From: Oscillatoriales cyanobacterium
Lineage (GTDB): Bacteria; Cyanobacteriota; Cyanobacteriia; Cyanobacteriales; Laspinemataceae
Assembly: GCA_011390955.1 (NCBI GenBank)
Contig: JAABRM010000005.1
Coordinates: 124,001-188,000 of the forward strand
Reading direction: 5' to 3'
DNA: 64,000 nt
The translations under genes were made by a program, and so were the position numbers. Of the stretch, positions 52,513-60,594 are shown one piece after another (position 1 is the first letter of the stretch; each line of letters begins with the position of its first letter). The notes below the pieces were generated by a model. It made no database searches. It worked only from the letters and a program-made list of their open reading frames with translations, and had not been told where the DNA came from.

Positions 52513-53293
52513 TAATTAAAGTTCCTGGAGTCTTGTAACCCAACAAAGTCGCTTCTACTTCTCCCGCAACTTTACCGCTAAAAATTCTAATTTCTAATTC
52601 CGGTAATTCTTGAATTAAAGCTAACATCTTGGCCACTTTGTCCGCCATACCCCCGGTGACATCAGTGCCATCAGATCCGCCTAATTCTGGCGCGATCGCC
52701 TCAAAGTTGTCTGGGGTAATTTTATCAATAATCTTGCCGGTGCGATCGTAAATACCCGCCACTTCTCCTAATAAAAAAATCCGCTGCGGCTTTAACTCTT
52801 TCGCTAAATAGGCGAATATTTTTTCTGTAGAAATAATCGTGCCTCCCAGCCGTGAATCCACTGCCACATCCCCGTACACTAAGGGAATCAACCGATGTTT
52901 TAATGCGGCGACAATTGGCCGCGTTTCCAGATAAATTATTTGGCCAGTTTCACATAAAGCTGATGCGGAAGGCTGTACAGCAAAAATCGGTAAACTAAAT
53001 TCTGATAAAACTTCAATAACTAGATGATTTAATCTTCTAGCCATCACACTAACTTCCGCAAATCCCTGCCATTGTTCAGCGGTAAAAACTCCGGCGATTG
53101 TGCCATATTTTTTGGCCACAAAATGACCAAAAGACCCGCTACCATGCCCAATTAACCAGCGCCATTCCGGTTGTGCTCTTCTTACCTGGGCTATTTCTTG
53201 GGCAACTTGATAGACAATTTGGGGATGAAAGCTGCTGGGTTCTCGTTTATCCGTAATTAGAGAACCACCCAATTTAATAAAAGTTAGCATCAT
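52502..53293 (-). CDS. Isopentenyl phosphate kinase-like (amino acid kinase family)
   Basis: 263 residues from ATG 53293 or 53290; the longer frame to 53380 runs through an AAACCCGG repeat. FIKLGGSLITDKREPSSF (phosphate-binding Gly loop), LIGHGSGSFGHFVAKK (the IPK-type His/Gly segment), VYGDVAVDSRLGGTIISTEKIFAYLAKEL, and GGSDGTDVTGGMADKVAKM are characteristic of isopentenyl phosphate kinases, which convert isopentenyl phosphate to IPP. Cyanobacteria use the MEP pathway, so a salvage or regulatory role is likely (inference). Distinguished from glutamate-5-kinase by the LGGSLITDK and GSFGH motifs. Confidence 0.82.
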   Translation of the reverse strand: MMLTFIKLGGSLITDKREPSSFHPQIVYQVAQEIAQVRRAQPEWRWLIGHGSGSFGHFVAKKYGTIAGVFTAEQWQGFAEVSVMARRLNHLVIEVLSEFSLPIFAVQPSASALCETGQIIYLETRPIVAALKHRLIPLVYGDVAVDSRLGGTIISTEKIFAYLAKELKPQRIFLLGEVAGIYDRTGKIIDKITPDNFEAIAPELGGSDGTDVTGGMADKVAKMLALIQELPELEIRIFSGKVAGEVEATLLGYKTPGTLISGK

Positions 53294-53687
53294 AGCAATT
53301 TTCTCAATTTGCTTAATTTTCTTATAATAGCGATCGCTCGCAAAAAATAAACCCGGTTTCTGGTTTAACTTTAGCATCACCGCCCAAAGCTTAATTAAGA
53401 GAGAAAAGAAACCGGATTTCTGCGGTAAGCTTTGCCATAATACCCAGATTTAGTTAAGAAACCCGGTTGCTGAACCAAAAAGCGATCGCCATCTTTCAAT
53501 TTCCTCTTTTTTAAGCTAATCTTGTAGGGGTTTAATCAAGACCAAAAGTGTAGTTTGGCAGCCTCCACTGGCTTGGTGTAAGCTGATACCCATTTAGGCT
53601 TCCTTAGCAAATCCTTGTAAATCAGTAAATATCAAGCTTTCCCGAAGCGAAACCTCCATAAATGTGAATCTAAAAAGGAAAAATATT
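53294..53687. other. Repeats and leader of the 53688 gene
   Basis: Contains AAACCCGG repeats (53349-53360, 53404-53415, 53459-53470), HIP1-based units, and AT-rich sequence with AAAAGGA as the ribosome-binding site of the next gene. No gene. Confidence 0.5.
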
Positions 53688-53960
53688 ATGACCCTCTGTC
53701 CTGGCGATCGCTGCCCGATTAAACAAGACTGTTTTCGCTTTACCCGCAAAGCTTATGGGCGGCAAAATTATTTCGGCAGTCCTCCTTATAATTTTACCAA
53801 TCAAACTTGTGAATATTTTCTGCCTCCACCAAAACCCACGGAACAGGATATCCAAGTTCACGCTTATCACTTATGGCAACGGATGGGTTGTCCTCAAGGG
53901 CAAGATTTAGAAATTTGGCAACAAGCTTGTCAAGAATTAGAACAAAGTTGGCTTAACTAA
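53688..53960 (+). CDS. Small Cys-containing protein with DUF2934-like tail
   Basis: 90 residues from ATG 53688 (AAAGGA upstream). The N-terminal part holds CPGDRCPIKQDC and a further CEYF, four Cys that may bind metal. The C-terminal half (DIQVHAYHLWQRMGCPQGQDLEIWQQACQEL) resembles DUF2934, which often occurs in nucleoid or stress-related small proteins. Role unknown. Confidence 0.7.
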   Translation: MTLCPGDRCPIKQDCFRFTRKAYGRQNYFGSPPYNFTNQTCEYFLPPPKPTEQDIQVHAYHLWQRMGCPQGQDLEIWQQACQELEQSWLN

Positions 53961-53988
53961 GTTATTTGTTATTTATTAGGTTATTTAT

Positions 53989-54075
53989 TAGACAATTCTG
54001 GCAAAATTCTAAAAAGCCCCCCTTTTTAAGGGGGGTTGGGGGGATCGACGCCGTTATGAAAGCCAGAATTGTCTA
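53989..54075. mobile_element. MITE-like element (TAGACAA family), copy 2
   Basis: 87 bp with 14-bp perfect ends TAGACAATTCTGGC / GCCAGAATTGTCTA. The core AAGGGGGGTTGGGGGGATCGA and GTTATGAAAG matches copy 1 (10443-10534), while the arm sequence after TAGACAA is different in both and remains complementary within each copy. Confidence 0.75.
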
Positions 54076-54108
54076 TTGCTTGATAGCTACTGGAGACGGT
54101 AATCGCAT

Positions 54109-54684
54109 TTAATACAATAATTTATAATAGTGAATCACGTAACGAGAAACATTCTGACTTAATTGCTCAAATTGATAACCGGAAAGAGTCAAATTCTCAT
54201 AACTATTTTCCGTGAGTAAAATATCTCCGCCATTGGCAATATCTTCCCCTAATTTATAAGAAAGATTTACCTCATGGCCGTAAACTCCCTCATCTCCAGC
54301 ATCAAGCATTGGGCCATAACCAATGCCAATAGCCACCCCCAAGGCTTCATCTTCAGCAATCATCATTCGGGCATCAGCTACTACTTTATTCATGGCGATC
54401 GCTGCTTCTAAGGCGCGATCGGGATGGGTAAAACAAGCATAAAGATTATCTGCTTTCGGCTGCCATTTAATCGCTTCATATTGTTTCATCACTGGATCGG
54501 CAAGTTCCCGCAAATTGGCCAGCAACTGGAGATAATAGACAATCCCATATTTTGCCGTTGTCCTCGTAAATCCGGTGGGATCCAGATTCAAAATCGCCCA
54601 ATTGCGCCCTAAATCTGCCCACAATTTTTGCTCATCTTCTTCTCTCACCCGTTGAAATATTCGATTGTTGTTCATATTTGACAC
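54109..54684 (-). CDS. Degenerate class III cyclase-homology-domain protein
   Basis: 191 residues resembling a lone class III nucleotidyl cyclase domain. AILNLDPTGFTRTTA corresponds to the first metal-Asp segment, ADNLYACF to the second, and VYGHEVNLSYKLGED to the transition-state segment, where the conserved Arg is Lys. The purine-specifying Lys/Asp positions are not recognisable. It may be inactive or act as a binding protein. Start at ATG 54684 or the Met three codons later. Confidence 0.65.
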   Translation of the reverse strand: MSNMNNNRIFQRVREEDEQKLWADLGRNWAILNLDPTGFTRTTAKYGIVYYLQLLANLRELADPVMKQYEAIKWQPKADNLYACFTHPDRALEAAIAMNKVVADARMMIAEDEALGVAIGIGYGPMLDAGDEGVYGHEVNLSYKLGEDIANGGDILLTENSYENLTLSGYQFEQLSQNVSRYVIHYYKLLY

Positions 54685-54755
54685 CTATCTATGAAAAATT
54701 CAAAATTTTTACCCTGAAATAATCTGAACATTCCCTAATCTACTCTAATCTAATT

Positions 54756-55766
54756 TTAGACCAATGCCCCTCCACAACTCGACCCAGACCCAGCGGTACA
54801 ACCATAACAATAATTGGCGGTTTGTACCGTTGAAATCATATCTAAATTTTCGGCTTCTAGTAACTTAGCCACGGTTAACATTTCTCCATTTGCTGTGCGT
54901 GCGGGTAAACCTTCCATTTGGTTAAAATCGCAATCATAAACATTGCCTAAATAGTCAATGGATAACTCATGGCGACACATTAATTTAGAAATCGTTGCTG
55001 GATTGTAGTTATTTTCTAAGAATTTTAAATAAGGCTGATAAAGCTGGTGATGTTGTAACTGAAACTTAGTCCGCCCAATGGGCAAATTGGTAATGGTTAA
55101 CAGTTGGTTAAACCGAATGCCAAAATTTGCTTGTAAAAATGATTTATAGGCGGTTTTCAGTTTTTCCCGATCCGGGGTTAAAGCAAAATTTTCCGATTTA
55201 GGCAGTGCCGGGTTATAGACTAAATCGATAATTAAATTCGGGTCGGTGCCATAGCCAAGCTGGTTTAATTTCTGTAAGGCTTTGATTGAGTCATTATAAA
55301 CTCCTTTGCCCCGCATTTTATCTACATTGTCTTCTAGATAACAAGGCAAAGATGCCACAATTCTGACTTGTTGACTGGCACAATATTCGGGAATATCTTC
55401 ATATCCCGGTTCAAAATAAATGGTCAAATTCGACCGGACAATCACCTCTTTGCCTCGGTTTCTGGCAGCTTCGACAATGGGTTTGAATCCATACAGCATT
55501 TCCGGGGCGCCGCCGGTGAGATCCACGGTTTTAATTTGGGGAAATTGGGCGATCGCCTGTAAAATATGCTGGCAAATTTCTGGGGAAAGTTCTTCGGTTC
55601 TGGTCGGACTTGCTTCTACATGGCAGTGAGTACAAGCCAGATTACAACGTTTCCCTAGATTAATTTGTAAGACTGTAATTTGATGTTTGGTTAAAGGGGC
55701 ATTTAGCTTTTGCGGAAACGGGGTAATTGTGGTGTTTGAAACCTGGTTAGCGGCTAATTGAATCAT
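54756..55766 (-). CDS. arsS: Radical SAM protein ArsS (arsenosugar biosynthesis type)
   Basis: 336 residues from ATG 55766; the frame before it is not family-like. Radical SAM cluster motif CNLACTHCHVEA (CxxxCxxC), then VDLTGGAPEM, VRSNLTI, ...SLPCYLEDNVDKMRGKG, a mid-protein DLVYNPALP, and a C-terminal Cys-rich DUF3641 part ending CYGCTAGSGSSCGGA. This is the ArsS (TIGR04167) layout: SAM-dependent attachment of a ribose-derived group to methylated arsenic. No arsM methyltransferase lies nearby. Confidence 0.9.
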   Translation of the reverse strand: MIQLAANQVSNTTITPFPQKLNAPLTKHQITVLQINLGKRCNLACTHCHVEASPTRTEELSPEICQHILQAIAQFPQIKTVDLTGGAPEMLYGFKPIVEAARNRGKEVIVRSNLTIYFEPGYEDIPEYCASQQVRIVASLPCYLEDNVDKMRGKGVYNDSIKALQKLNQLGYGTDPNLIIDLVYNPALPKSENFALTPDREKLKTAYKSFLQANFGIRFNQLLTITNLPIGRTKFQLQHHQLYQPYLKFLENNYNPATISKLMCRHELSIDYLGNVYDCDFNQMEGLPARTANGEMLTVAKLLEAENLDMISTVQTANYCYGCTAGSGSSCGGALV

Positions 55767-55814
55767 ATCTTTTGAGTTATTTTGAATATTTCGATCGATT
55801 TTGACACTGTACAA

Positions 55815-55925
55815 CAAATTGTTGTTGGTTGTTGGTTGTTGGTTGTTTGTTGTTTGTTGTTTGTTGTTGGTTATTTGTTATTTAACTGCTGAATAACGAA
55901 TAACGAATAACCAACAACCAATAAC
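55815..55925. repeat. Head-to-head heptamer tract upstream of arsS
   Basis: TTGTTGGTTGTTGGTTGTTTG-type units (55816-55880) followed by an AACGAATAACGAATAACCAACAACC segment of complementary type (55893-55925). Same arrangement as at 4769-5003. The rest of the gap to 56132 has no gene apart from a HIP1 site. Confidence 0.75.
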
Positions 55926-56132
55926 AAAAAATACTTGGTTAAGAAAATTTAACATAAGTCTAATGAAAGCTTTGATTGCCTTTAACCACAGGGATAGGGG
56001 CGATCGCGCATAATATTGGTATCAATAAATACAGAATTTTGCGGAAACGTTTCTCTAGGGGCTGAATCTAATCACAAGAATCACTGACAAATCATTAATT
56101 CGCGTAATCCCTCAATTTTTAGGAGTATGGCC

Positions 56133-56294
56133 ATGAATACCCAAGCCAAAGCCAGATTTTTACTAGCCCGTCAGCGTCAACGTCAACGTAACCGCCAAGA
56201 CTCTCAGGTGACATTGCTGGTGCAACAAACAGGGCTATCAAGCGGCAAATCTGATGTCACCGATTTTATAAGCGATCGCAATCAAGTAATCTAA
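56133..56294 (+). CDS. 53-residue small open frame, unrecognised
   Basis: ATG 56133 with AGGAG 7-11 nt upstream; 53 codons to TAA 56292-56294. Basic N-terminus rich in Arg/Gln (RQRQRQRNRQDSQ), then TLLVQQTGLSSGKSD and DFISDRNQVI. Spacing to the next small frame is 16 nt, so they may be co-transcribed. Not recognised; the RBS and composition support coding. Confidence 0.45.
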   Translation: MNTQAKARFLLARQRQRQRNRQDSQVTLLVQQTGLSSGKSDVTDFISDRNQVI

Positions 56295-56310
56295 AACGGT
56301 AAAAAACGCG

Positions 56311-56484
56311 ATGAAATTTTCCTATCATCGAATCACCCACCCTTGGCAACCATTGACTTTAGAAGTCATTGAGGCAGAAATCTTAGATCGAGATCATCTT
56401 CGTAACGGAAAAACCCGCACCATGAAAGAAATGCCGATGCCTCAACGTCCATTTTCTTTAGCGAAAACTATGTTGTGTCAATAA
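56311..56484 (+). CDS. 57-residue small open frame, unrecognised
   Basis: ATG 56311 to TAA 56482-56484: KFSYHRITHPWQPLTLEVIE, then AEILDRDHLRNGKTRTMKEM and RPFSLAKTMLCQ. Content is protein-like, with Trp/Pro and charged residues. It follows the 56133 frame on the same strand. A hairpin terminator at 56527 closes the pair. No family recognised. Confidence 0.45.
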   Translation: MKFSYHRITHPWQPLTLEVIEAEILDRDHLRNGKTRTMKEMPMPQRPFSLAKTMLCQ

Positions 56485-56526
56485 TGATTCGTGGGGGGAT
56501 TTTTCCGCATTACCAGCATCAAAACC

Positions 56527-56560
56527 AAAAACCCGGTTTTTTCACTAAAACCGGGTTTTT
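56527..56560 (+). terminator. AAAACCCGG repeat hairpin with T-run
   Basis: AAAAACCCGGTTTT - TTCACT - AAAACCGGGTTTTT: a 14-bp stem with T-run. It belongs to the dispersed AAACCCGGTTT family but is well placed to end the two small frames. Confidence 0.6.
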
Positions 56561-56611
56561 TGGCGATAAAATTCGGTTCGGTAATCACAGAGCATCGCCT
56601 GATATAGTAAG

Positions 56612-56759
56612 TAGGGTGGGCAAAATTTTGCCCACCCTACCCAGTCTACCCAGGCAGAAACCGGGTTTCTCAAAGCAACCCGGTTTCTATGTCATGCCCC
56701 TACGGATTCTTTGGCAGCATACATCACTTCAACGGTGATTTGGTCAAAGCCGCGATCGC
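56612..56759. repeat. Left direct repeat: copy of the chlB 3' end and adjoining palindromes
   Basis: This block repeats the region 58326-58473 (GTAGGGTGGGC-type hairpin, AAACCCGG hairpin, and the last 68 nt of chlB in the same orientation). The last 83 bp (56677-56759 and 58391-58473) are identical by eye. It therefore contains a chlB tail fragment (56692-56759), with no upstream chlB attached. Together with 58326-58473 it brackets the methyltransferase gene. Confidence 0.9.
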
Positions 56760-56836
56760 TATTTTAAATTTGATTTTTTGAAAAAAATTAGTTAAAATTA
56801 ATCAATATTCATAGCAAGCAAGTTACATAATTAAAA

Positions 56837-58309
56837 ATGGGTCGTCATCCTAAAATAATTCAGACAAAAACAGGTATAGACCGGCGAGAAACAGGTTACT
56901 ACTCGACCCCGGCTTTTATTTCTGAGTTCATTGCTTGGGCAATTACAGACCTTAATCCCACCGGCAGTTATGCCTTAGATCCTTGTGTGGGTCGCGGGGA
57001 AATGGCAATTCCGCTGATGAAACGGGGTGTATCCGTAGACGGGATGGATATTTTATCCTTCAATTTGCCAGAAACTATAAATTTTCACCACCAAGATTTT
57101 TTAGAATACTATATCAATCAAAAAATTCACTGTATTTTAAATCAAAAATTAGGACTGGATTACGATTTTTATATTGCTAATCCTCCTTATAACTGCCATG
57201 AAGTCGATTATATTAGACAAAATAAATCTAAGCTATTGAGTTTTTTCTCAGACGTGGGAGTACATAATATGTATTCCATGTTTATATCGGCGTTAATTGA
57301 TTTTGCCAAGAATGGCGCTGCGATCGGGATGATTACTCTGGATTCATTCCTGACGGCTAAAGCGCATACAGAATTGCGGCAAAAAATTATCAATAATTGT
57401 GCAATTCACTATCTGATTCTCTGTCCTAATGACCTGTTTTTGGCTCAAGGGGCTGACGTGCGGACTTGTATTATGATTCTGCAAAAAGGACGCGAGTATC
57501 AAAAACAAGTTAAAATAGCAAATCGTCCGTTAAATATGCAAAAATTGGCCAAAACATTAGAAACGAAAAAATTTGCCCCCACACCTTTAGAGCAAATTCT
57601 GCTGTCAGGGAAATCAGATAGTTATGAATTTGCGATCGCCATGACCGATGAAATCCAGGGGCTATTTTCTTATCCCAGGTTAGGAACTTTGTTTCCTTGT
57701 GTCACCGGAATTTCCACCGGATGCGATCGCGAATATTTATCTAAACAGAAAAAACCAGGATTTAACATACCCTTCTATAAAAATCCTGGTAAATCTCGGT
57801 TTTTTACTCATCCTAATGCTTACTTAGCCGATAATTTCTTATCAATTGCCCAAAAAGTTCCTAATTTTATGGTGCGTAACCAAGACCTATTATATCGACC
57901 GGGAATCACTTGTTCTTCTATGGGCATCCCTTTTTCTGCCTGCTATTTACCAGCCAATTCAACTTATGGAGTCAATGCCAATATTATTACGAGCGATCGA
58001 GATACCTGGTGGCTGATTGCCTACTTAAATAGTCATTTGGTGACATTTATGGTGCGAGGGATATTAAATCGGTCTAACATGATTACTTCTGGTTATGTAG
58101 GGCGGATCCCTATCCCGGAAATTAGCGTTAAGGGAAAAGAAAGACTTCAGCGATTTGCTCAGGAAGCTTATGAACAAAAAGTCTCATCGCAAGCAGCAAT
58201 GCAATATGTTGTTGCGGTGAATCAAGTCATTTACCAAGAGTTAAGTTTATCCGCAGAAACGATTAGTATAATTACCAATTTTTCAGAAAATATATTACAA
58301 GCAACTTAG
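56837..58309 (+). CDS. N6-adenine DNA methyltransferase-like protein (orphan)
   Basis: 490 residues. The SAM-binding domain has ALDPCVGRGEMAIPL (motif I type), VDGMDILSF, and the catalytic FYIANPPYNCHEVDY (NPPY, motif IV). ...MITLDSFLTAKAHTELRQ follows, then a target-recognition-like C-terminal part (RLGTLFPCVTGISTGCDREYL; LIAYLNSHLVTFMVRGILNRSNMITSGYVGRIPIP) as in gamma-type TaqI-like enzymes. No nuclease or specificity partner is adjacent, so it is an orphan methylase or a solitary BREX-like/type-IIG fragment. It is flanked by direct repeats of the chlB 3' end. Start ATG 56837. Confidence 0.85.
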   Translation: MGRHPKIIQTKTGIDRRETGYYSTPAFISEFIAWAITDLNPTGSYALDPCVGRGEMAIPLMKRGVSVDGMDILSFNLPETINFHHQDFLEYYINQKIHCILNQKLGLDYDFYIANPPYNCHEVDYIRQNKSKLLSFFSDVGVHNMYSMFISALIDFAKNGAAIGMITLDSFLTAKAHTELRQKIINNCAIHYLILCPNDLFLAQGADVRTCIMILQKGREYQKQVKIANRPLNMQKLAKTLETKKFAPTPLEQILLSGKSDSYEFAIAMTDEIQGLFSYPRLGTLFPCVTGISTGCDREYLSKQKKPGFNIPFYKNPGKSRFFTHPNAYLADNFLSIAQKVPNFMVRNQDLLYRPGITCSSMGIPFSACYLPANSTYGVNANIITSDRDTWWLIAYLNSHLVTFMVRGILNRSNMITSGYVGRIPIPEISVKGKERLQRFAQEAYEQKVSSQAAMQYVVAVNQVIYQELSLSAETISIITNFSENILQAT

Positions 58310-58325
58310 CTATAATTTATCAATT

Positions 58326-58473
58326 CTAGGGTGAGCAAAATATTGCTCACCCTACTCAGCTACCCAGCCAGAAACCGGGTTCCTTAGAGAAACCCGGTTT
58401 CTATGTCATGCCCCTACGGATTCTTTGGCAGCATACATCACTTCAACGGTGATTTGGTCAAAGCCGCGATCGC
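58326..58473. repeat. Right direct repeat (native chlB 3' end)
   Basis: The counterpart of 56612-56759. It comprises a GTGAGCAAAATATTGCTCAC hairpin, an AAACCCGG hairpin and the genuine 3' end of chlB (58406-58473). Confidence 0.9.
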
Positions 58474-59932
58474 GAGCAAATTTTTCCGTATTCCGCTTAA
58501 TTTTGCCTCGGACAAAACCAGGGATTTTGTTTAATTCCGCTTGAGCATCTTTTGTCCAACTCAGGTCAGAATCCGCCGAAATGCCTTTAGTAATCACTTC
58601 TTTTGTATCGTGACCGCCAAAGATTTCTAGCAGGTGGTCTTCCATGCCCAAAGTAAAGGAATTGTAGATTAAATCTACCAGTTGATTCGCCCCTTCATAA
58701 CCCAGGAAAGGAGTGTAACCCACAGGGAAATTTTGGATGTGAATCGGTGAGGCAATCACCCCACAAGGAATGTCTAAACGTTTGCCCACATGACGTTCCA
58801 TTTGGGTGCCAAAAATAGCCGCTGGTTCTAAACGAGCGATCGCATCTCCAATCGCTGCATTATCATCACTAATTAGCACTTCATCGCAATATTCGCTCAC
58901 TTGTTCCCGGAACCAATCCGCATCATACTTACAATAAGTTCCCGCCAAAACCACATGAATTCCCATTTCCCGCGCCAAAACTTTTGTCATAGCAGCGGCA
59001 TGGGTATTATCCCCAAACACCACCGCTTTTTTGCCGGTTAAATTTTGGCAGTCAATGGAACGAGAAAACCAAGCTGCTTGAGAAATAAACCGCGTTTGGC
59101 GATCGATAAATTCTTCATAATTCACATCCGCACCTTGGGCATTTAGCACTTGCTGAATTTTGCGGATACAGCGGGCTGTTTCCACAATTCCCATCGGGGT
59201 AATATCCACTAATGGCATCCCAAATTCGCTTTCTAAATATTTAGCGGTCATCATGCCTAATTCCCGATAAGGTACTAAGTTAAACCAAGCGCGGGGCAGG
59301 TTTTTCAGATTATGAACCGAAGCCCCTTCGGGAATCACTTCGTTGACTTCAATGCCCAAGTCAGCCATCAAGCGTTTTAATTCGGTGCAGTCGTGATTAT
59401 TGTGGAAACCTAGGGTAGACATTCCAATAATATTGACCGAAGGTTTTTCGGTTTTTCCTTCCGGCAGTTCGCCTTTTTTCCGGGCTTTATTAATATAAAA
59501 TTGGACAATTTGATCCAGGGTGCGATCGGCGGCTTGGAGTTCATTTACCCGGTAGTGATTCACGTCTGCCAGCATCACATCCCCTTTGGCATCCAGTTGT
59601 GCCCGTTGCACAAAGTTTTCCAGGTCTTCTTGCAAAATGCTAGAGGTACAAGTGGGGGTGAGCACAATCAAATCCGGGGTTTCTTCCCGGTCTTTGCGAA
59701 CAATATTATCCACCACTTTTTCTTGAGAACCTCGGGCTAAAACGTTGCGGTCTACTACACTGGCAGTTACAGGGGTGAAATCCCGTTCCCGTTCCAGCAT
59801 CGATCGCATCACATTAAAATAGTCATCGCCGAGAGGAGCGTGCATAATAGCATGGACATTTTTAAAAGAACTGGCAATGCGAAGGGTGCCAATATGTGCG
59901 GGGCCGGCATACATCCAATAAGCCAATTTCAT
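58406..59932 (-). CDS. chlB: Light-independent protochlorophyllide reductase subunit B
   Basis: 508 residues, the full family length. N-terminal [36 protein letters not shown] (cluster-ligand region), [24 protein letters not shown] and [11 protein letters not shown] near the end are typical of ChlB. With ChlN it forms the NB component that reduces protochlorophyllide in the dark with electrons from ChlL. chlN and chlL are not in the window. The AUG follows a leader of ~660 nt shared with the divergent NRPS-like gene. Its last 68 nt are duplicated at 56692-56759. Confidence 0.97.
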   Translation of the reverse strand: MKLAYWMYAGPAHIGTLRIASSFKNVHAIMHAPLGDDYFNVMRSMLERERDFTPVTASVVDRNVLARGSQEKVVDNIVRKDREETPDLIVLTPTCTSSILQEDLENFVQRAQLDAKGDVMLADVNHYRVNELQAADRTLDQIVQFYINKARKKGELPEGKTEKPSVNIIGMSTLGFHNNHDCTELKRLMADLGIEVNEVIPEGASVHNLKNLPRAWFNLVPYRELGMMTAKYLESEFGMPLVDITPMGIVETARCIRKIQQVLNAQGADVNYEEFIDRQTRFISQAAWFSRSIDCQNLTGKKAVVFGDNTHAAAMTKVLAREMGIHVVLAGTYCKYDADWFREQVSEYCDEVLISDDNAAIGDAIARLEPAAIFGTQMERHVGKRLDIPCGVIASPIHIQNFPVGYTPFLGYEGANQLVDLIYNSFTLGMEDHLLEIFGGHDTKEVITKGISADSDLSWTKDAQAELNKIPGFVRGKIKRNTEKFARDRGFDQITVEVMYAAKESVGA

Positions 59933-60594
59933 AAGTATATTCTCCTAATTTGTGAAGCAACCGGGTTTCTGGGTTTCTAGGCGATCGCCCAGATGCTTGG
60001 TTATCTCCGATCTAGCCTAAAACTAAAACAATGATTTTGTTTTTTATTTAACGTTTTTTAATGTTTTGGCATATTTCTTTAAGATGTTAGAAGGGTAAAA
60101 TGATTACCCAACGAACGATCGCCCAACCGCTGAACCATCCTGGTCACTCTAGCAATTTTTCATCTCGTTTAGCAATAAATAAGTATATTTACTTATTGAC
60201 TATAGCGATCTTCTCAAGTATAACATATTAAGGGAACAATTTTTGCCATTTTTGAGGAAATAATGCCTCGGCAAATATTTACGGTAAAATTTTCAATACT
60301 TTTCAAAATTTTTAGGGCTTTATACTATACATATAGCGCCAAAAACGGTGCTATATTCAGGGAATTTTGGATTTAATTTGGGGGCTATGTAGAGGCTTTT
60401 TCCATCTTTGGGCTTAGACCAGATGCATAACAGCCCTACTTGATAGCCTTGAGAAAGCAACTAAAACCGAGAAGCATAAAAGCCGAACGGGGTAATAGAA
60501 ATAATCCATCAATATTTTTTCTCTATTCCTTTAGAGAAAAATATTTGCCGATCGAACCAGACCATCATGCCATCTACCGACAAATTAAATATAT
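59933..60594. other. Divergent control region of chlB and the NRPS-like gene
   Basis: No gene. It contains a HIP1 site (59981) and AAACCCGG repeat (59960) near chlB, the promoter/operator at 60178-60224, an ATATAGCGCC/GGTGCTATAT hairpin (60331-60356) and an AATATTTTTTCTCTA/TAGAGAAAAATATT stem-loop (60511-60546) close to the NRPS-like start. Confidence 0.6.
60196..60224 (+). promoter_or_regulatory. Sigma-70-type promoter candidate with overlapping palindrome
   Basis: TTGACT (60196-60201), 17 nt, TATAAC (60219-60224) reads towards the NRPS-like gene, implying a ~360-nt leader. The 20-bp palindrome AATAAGTA-TATT-TACTTATT (60178-60197) touches the -35 box and could be an operator. Confidence 0.45.

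Noticed and set aside
56475-56738. 87-codon open frame before the methyltransferase
   Set aside because: Reads the AAACCCGG hairpins and the duplicated chlB tail antisense.
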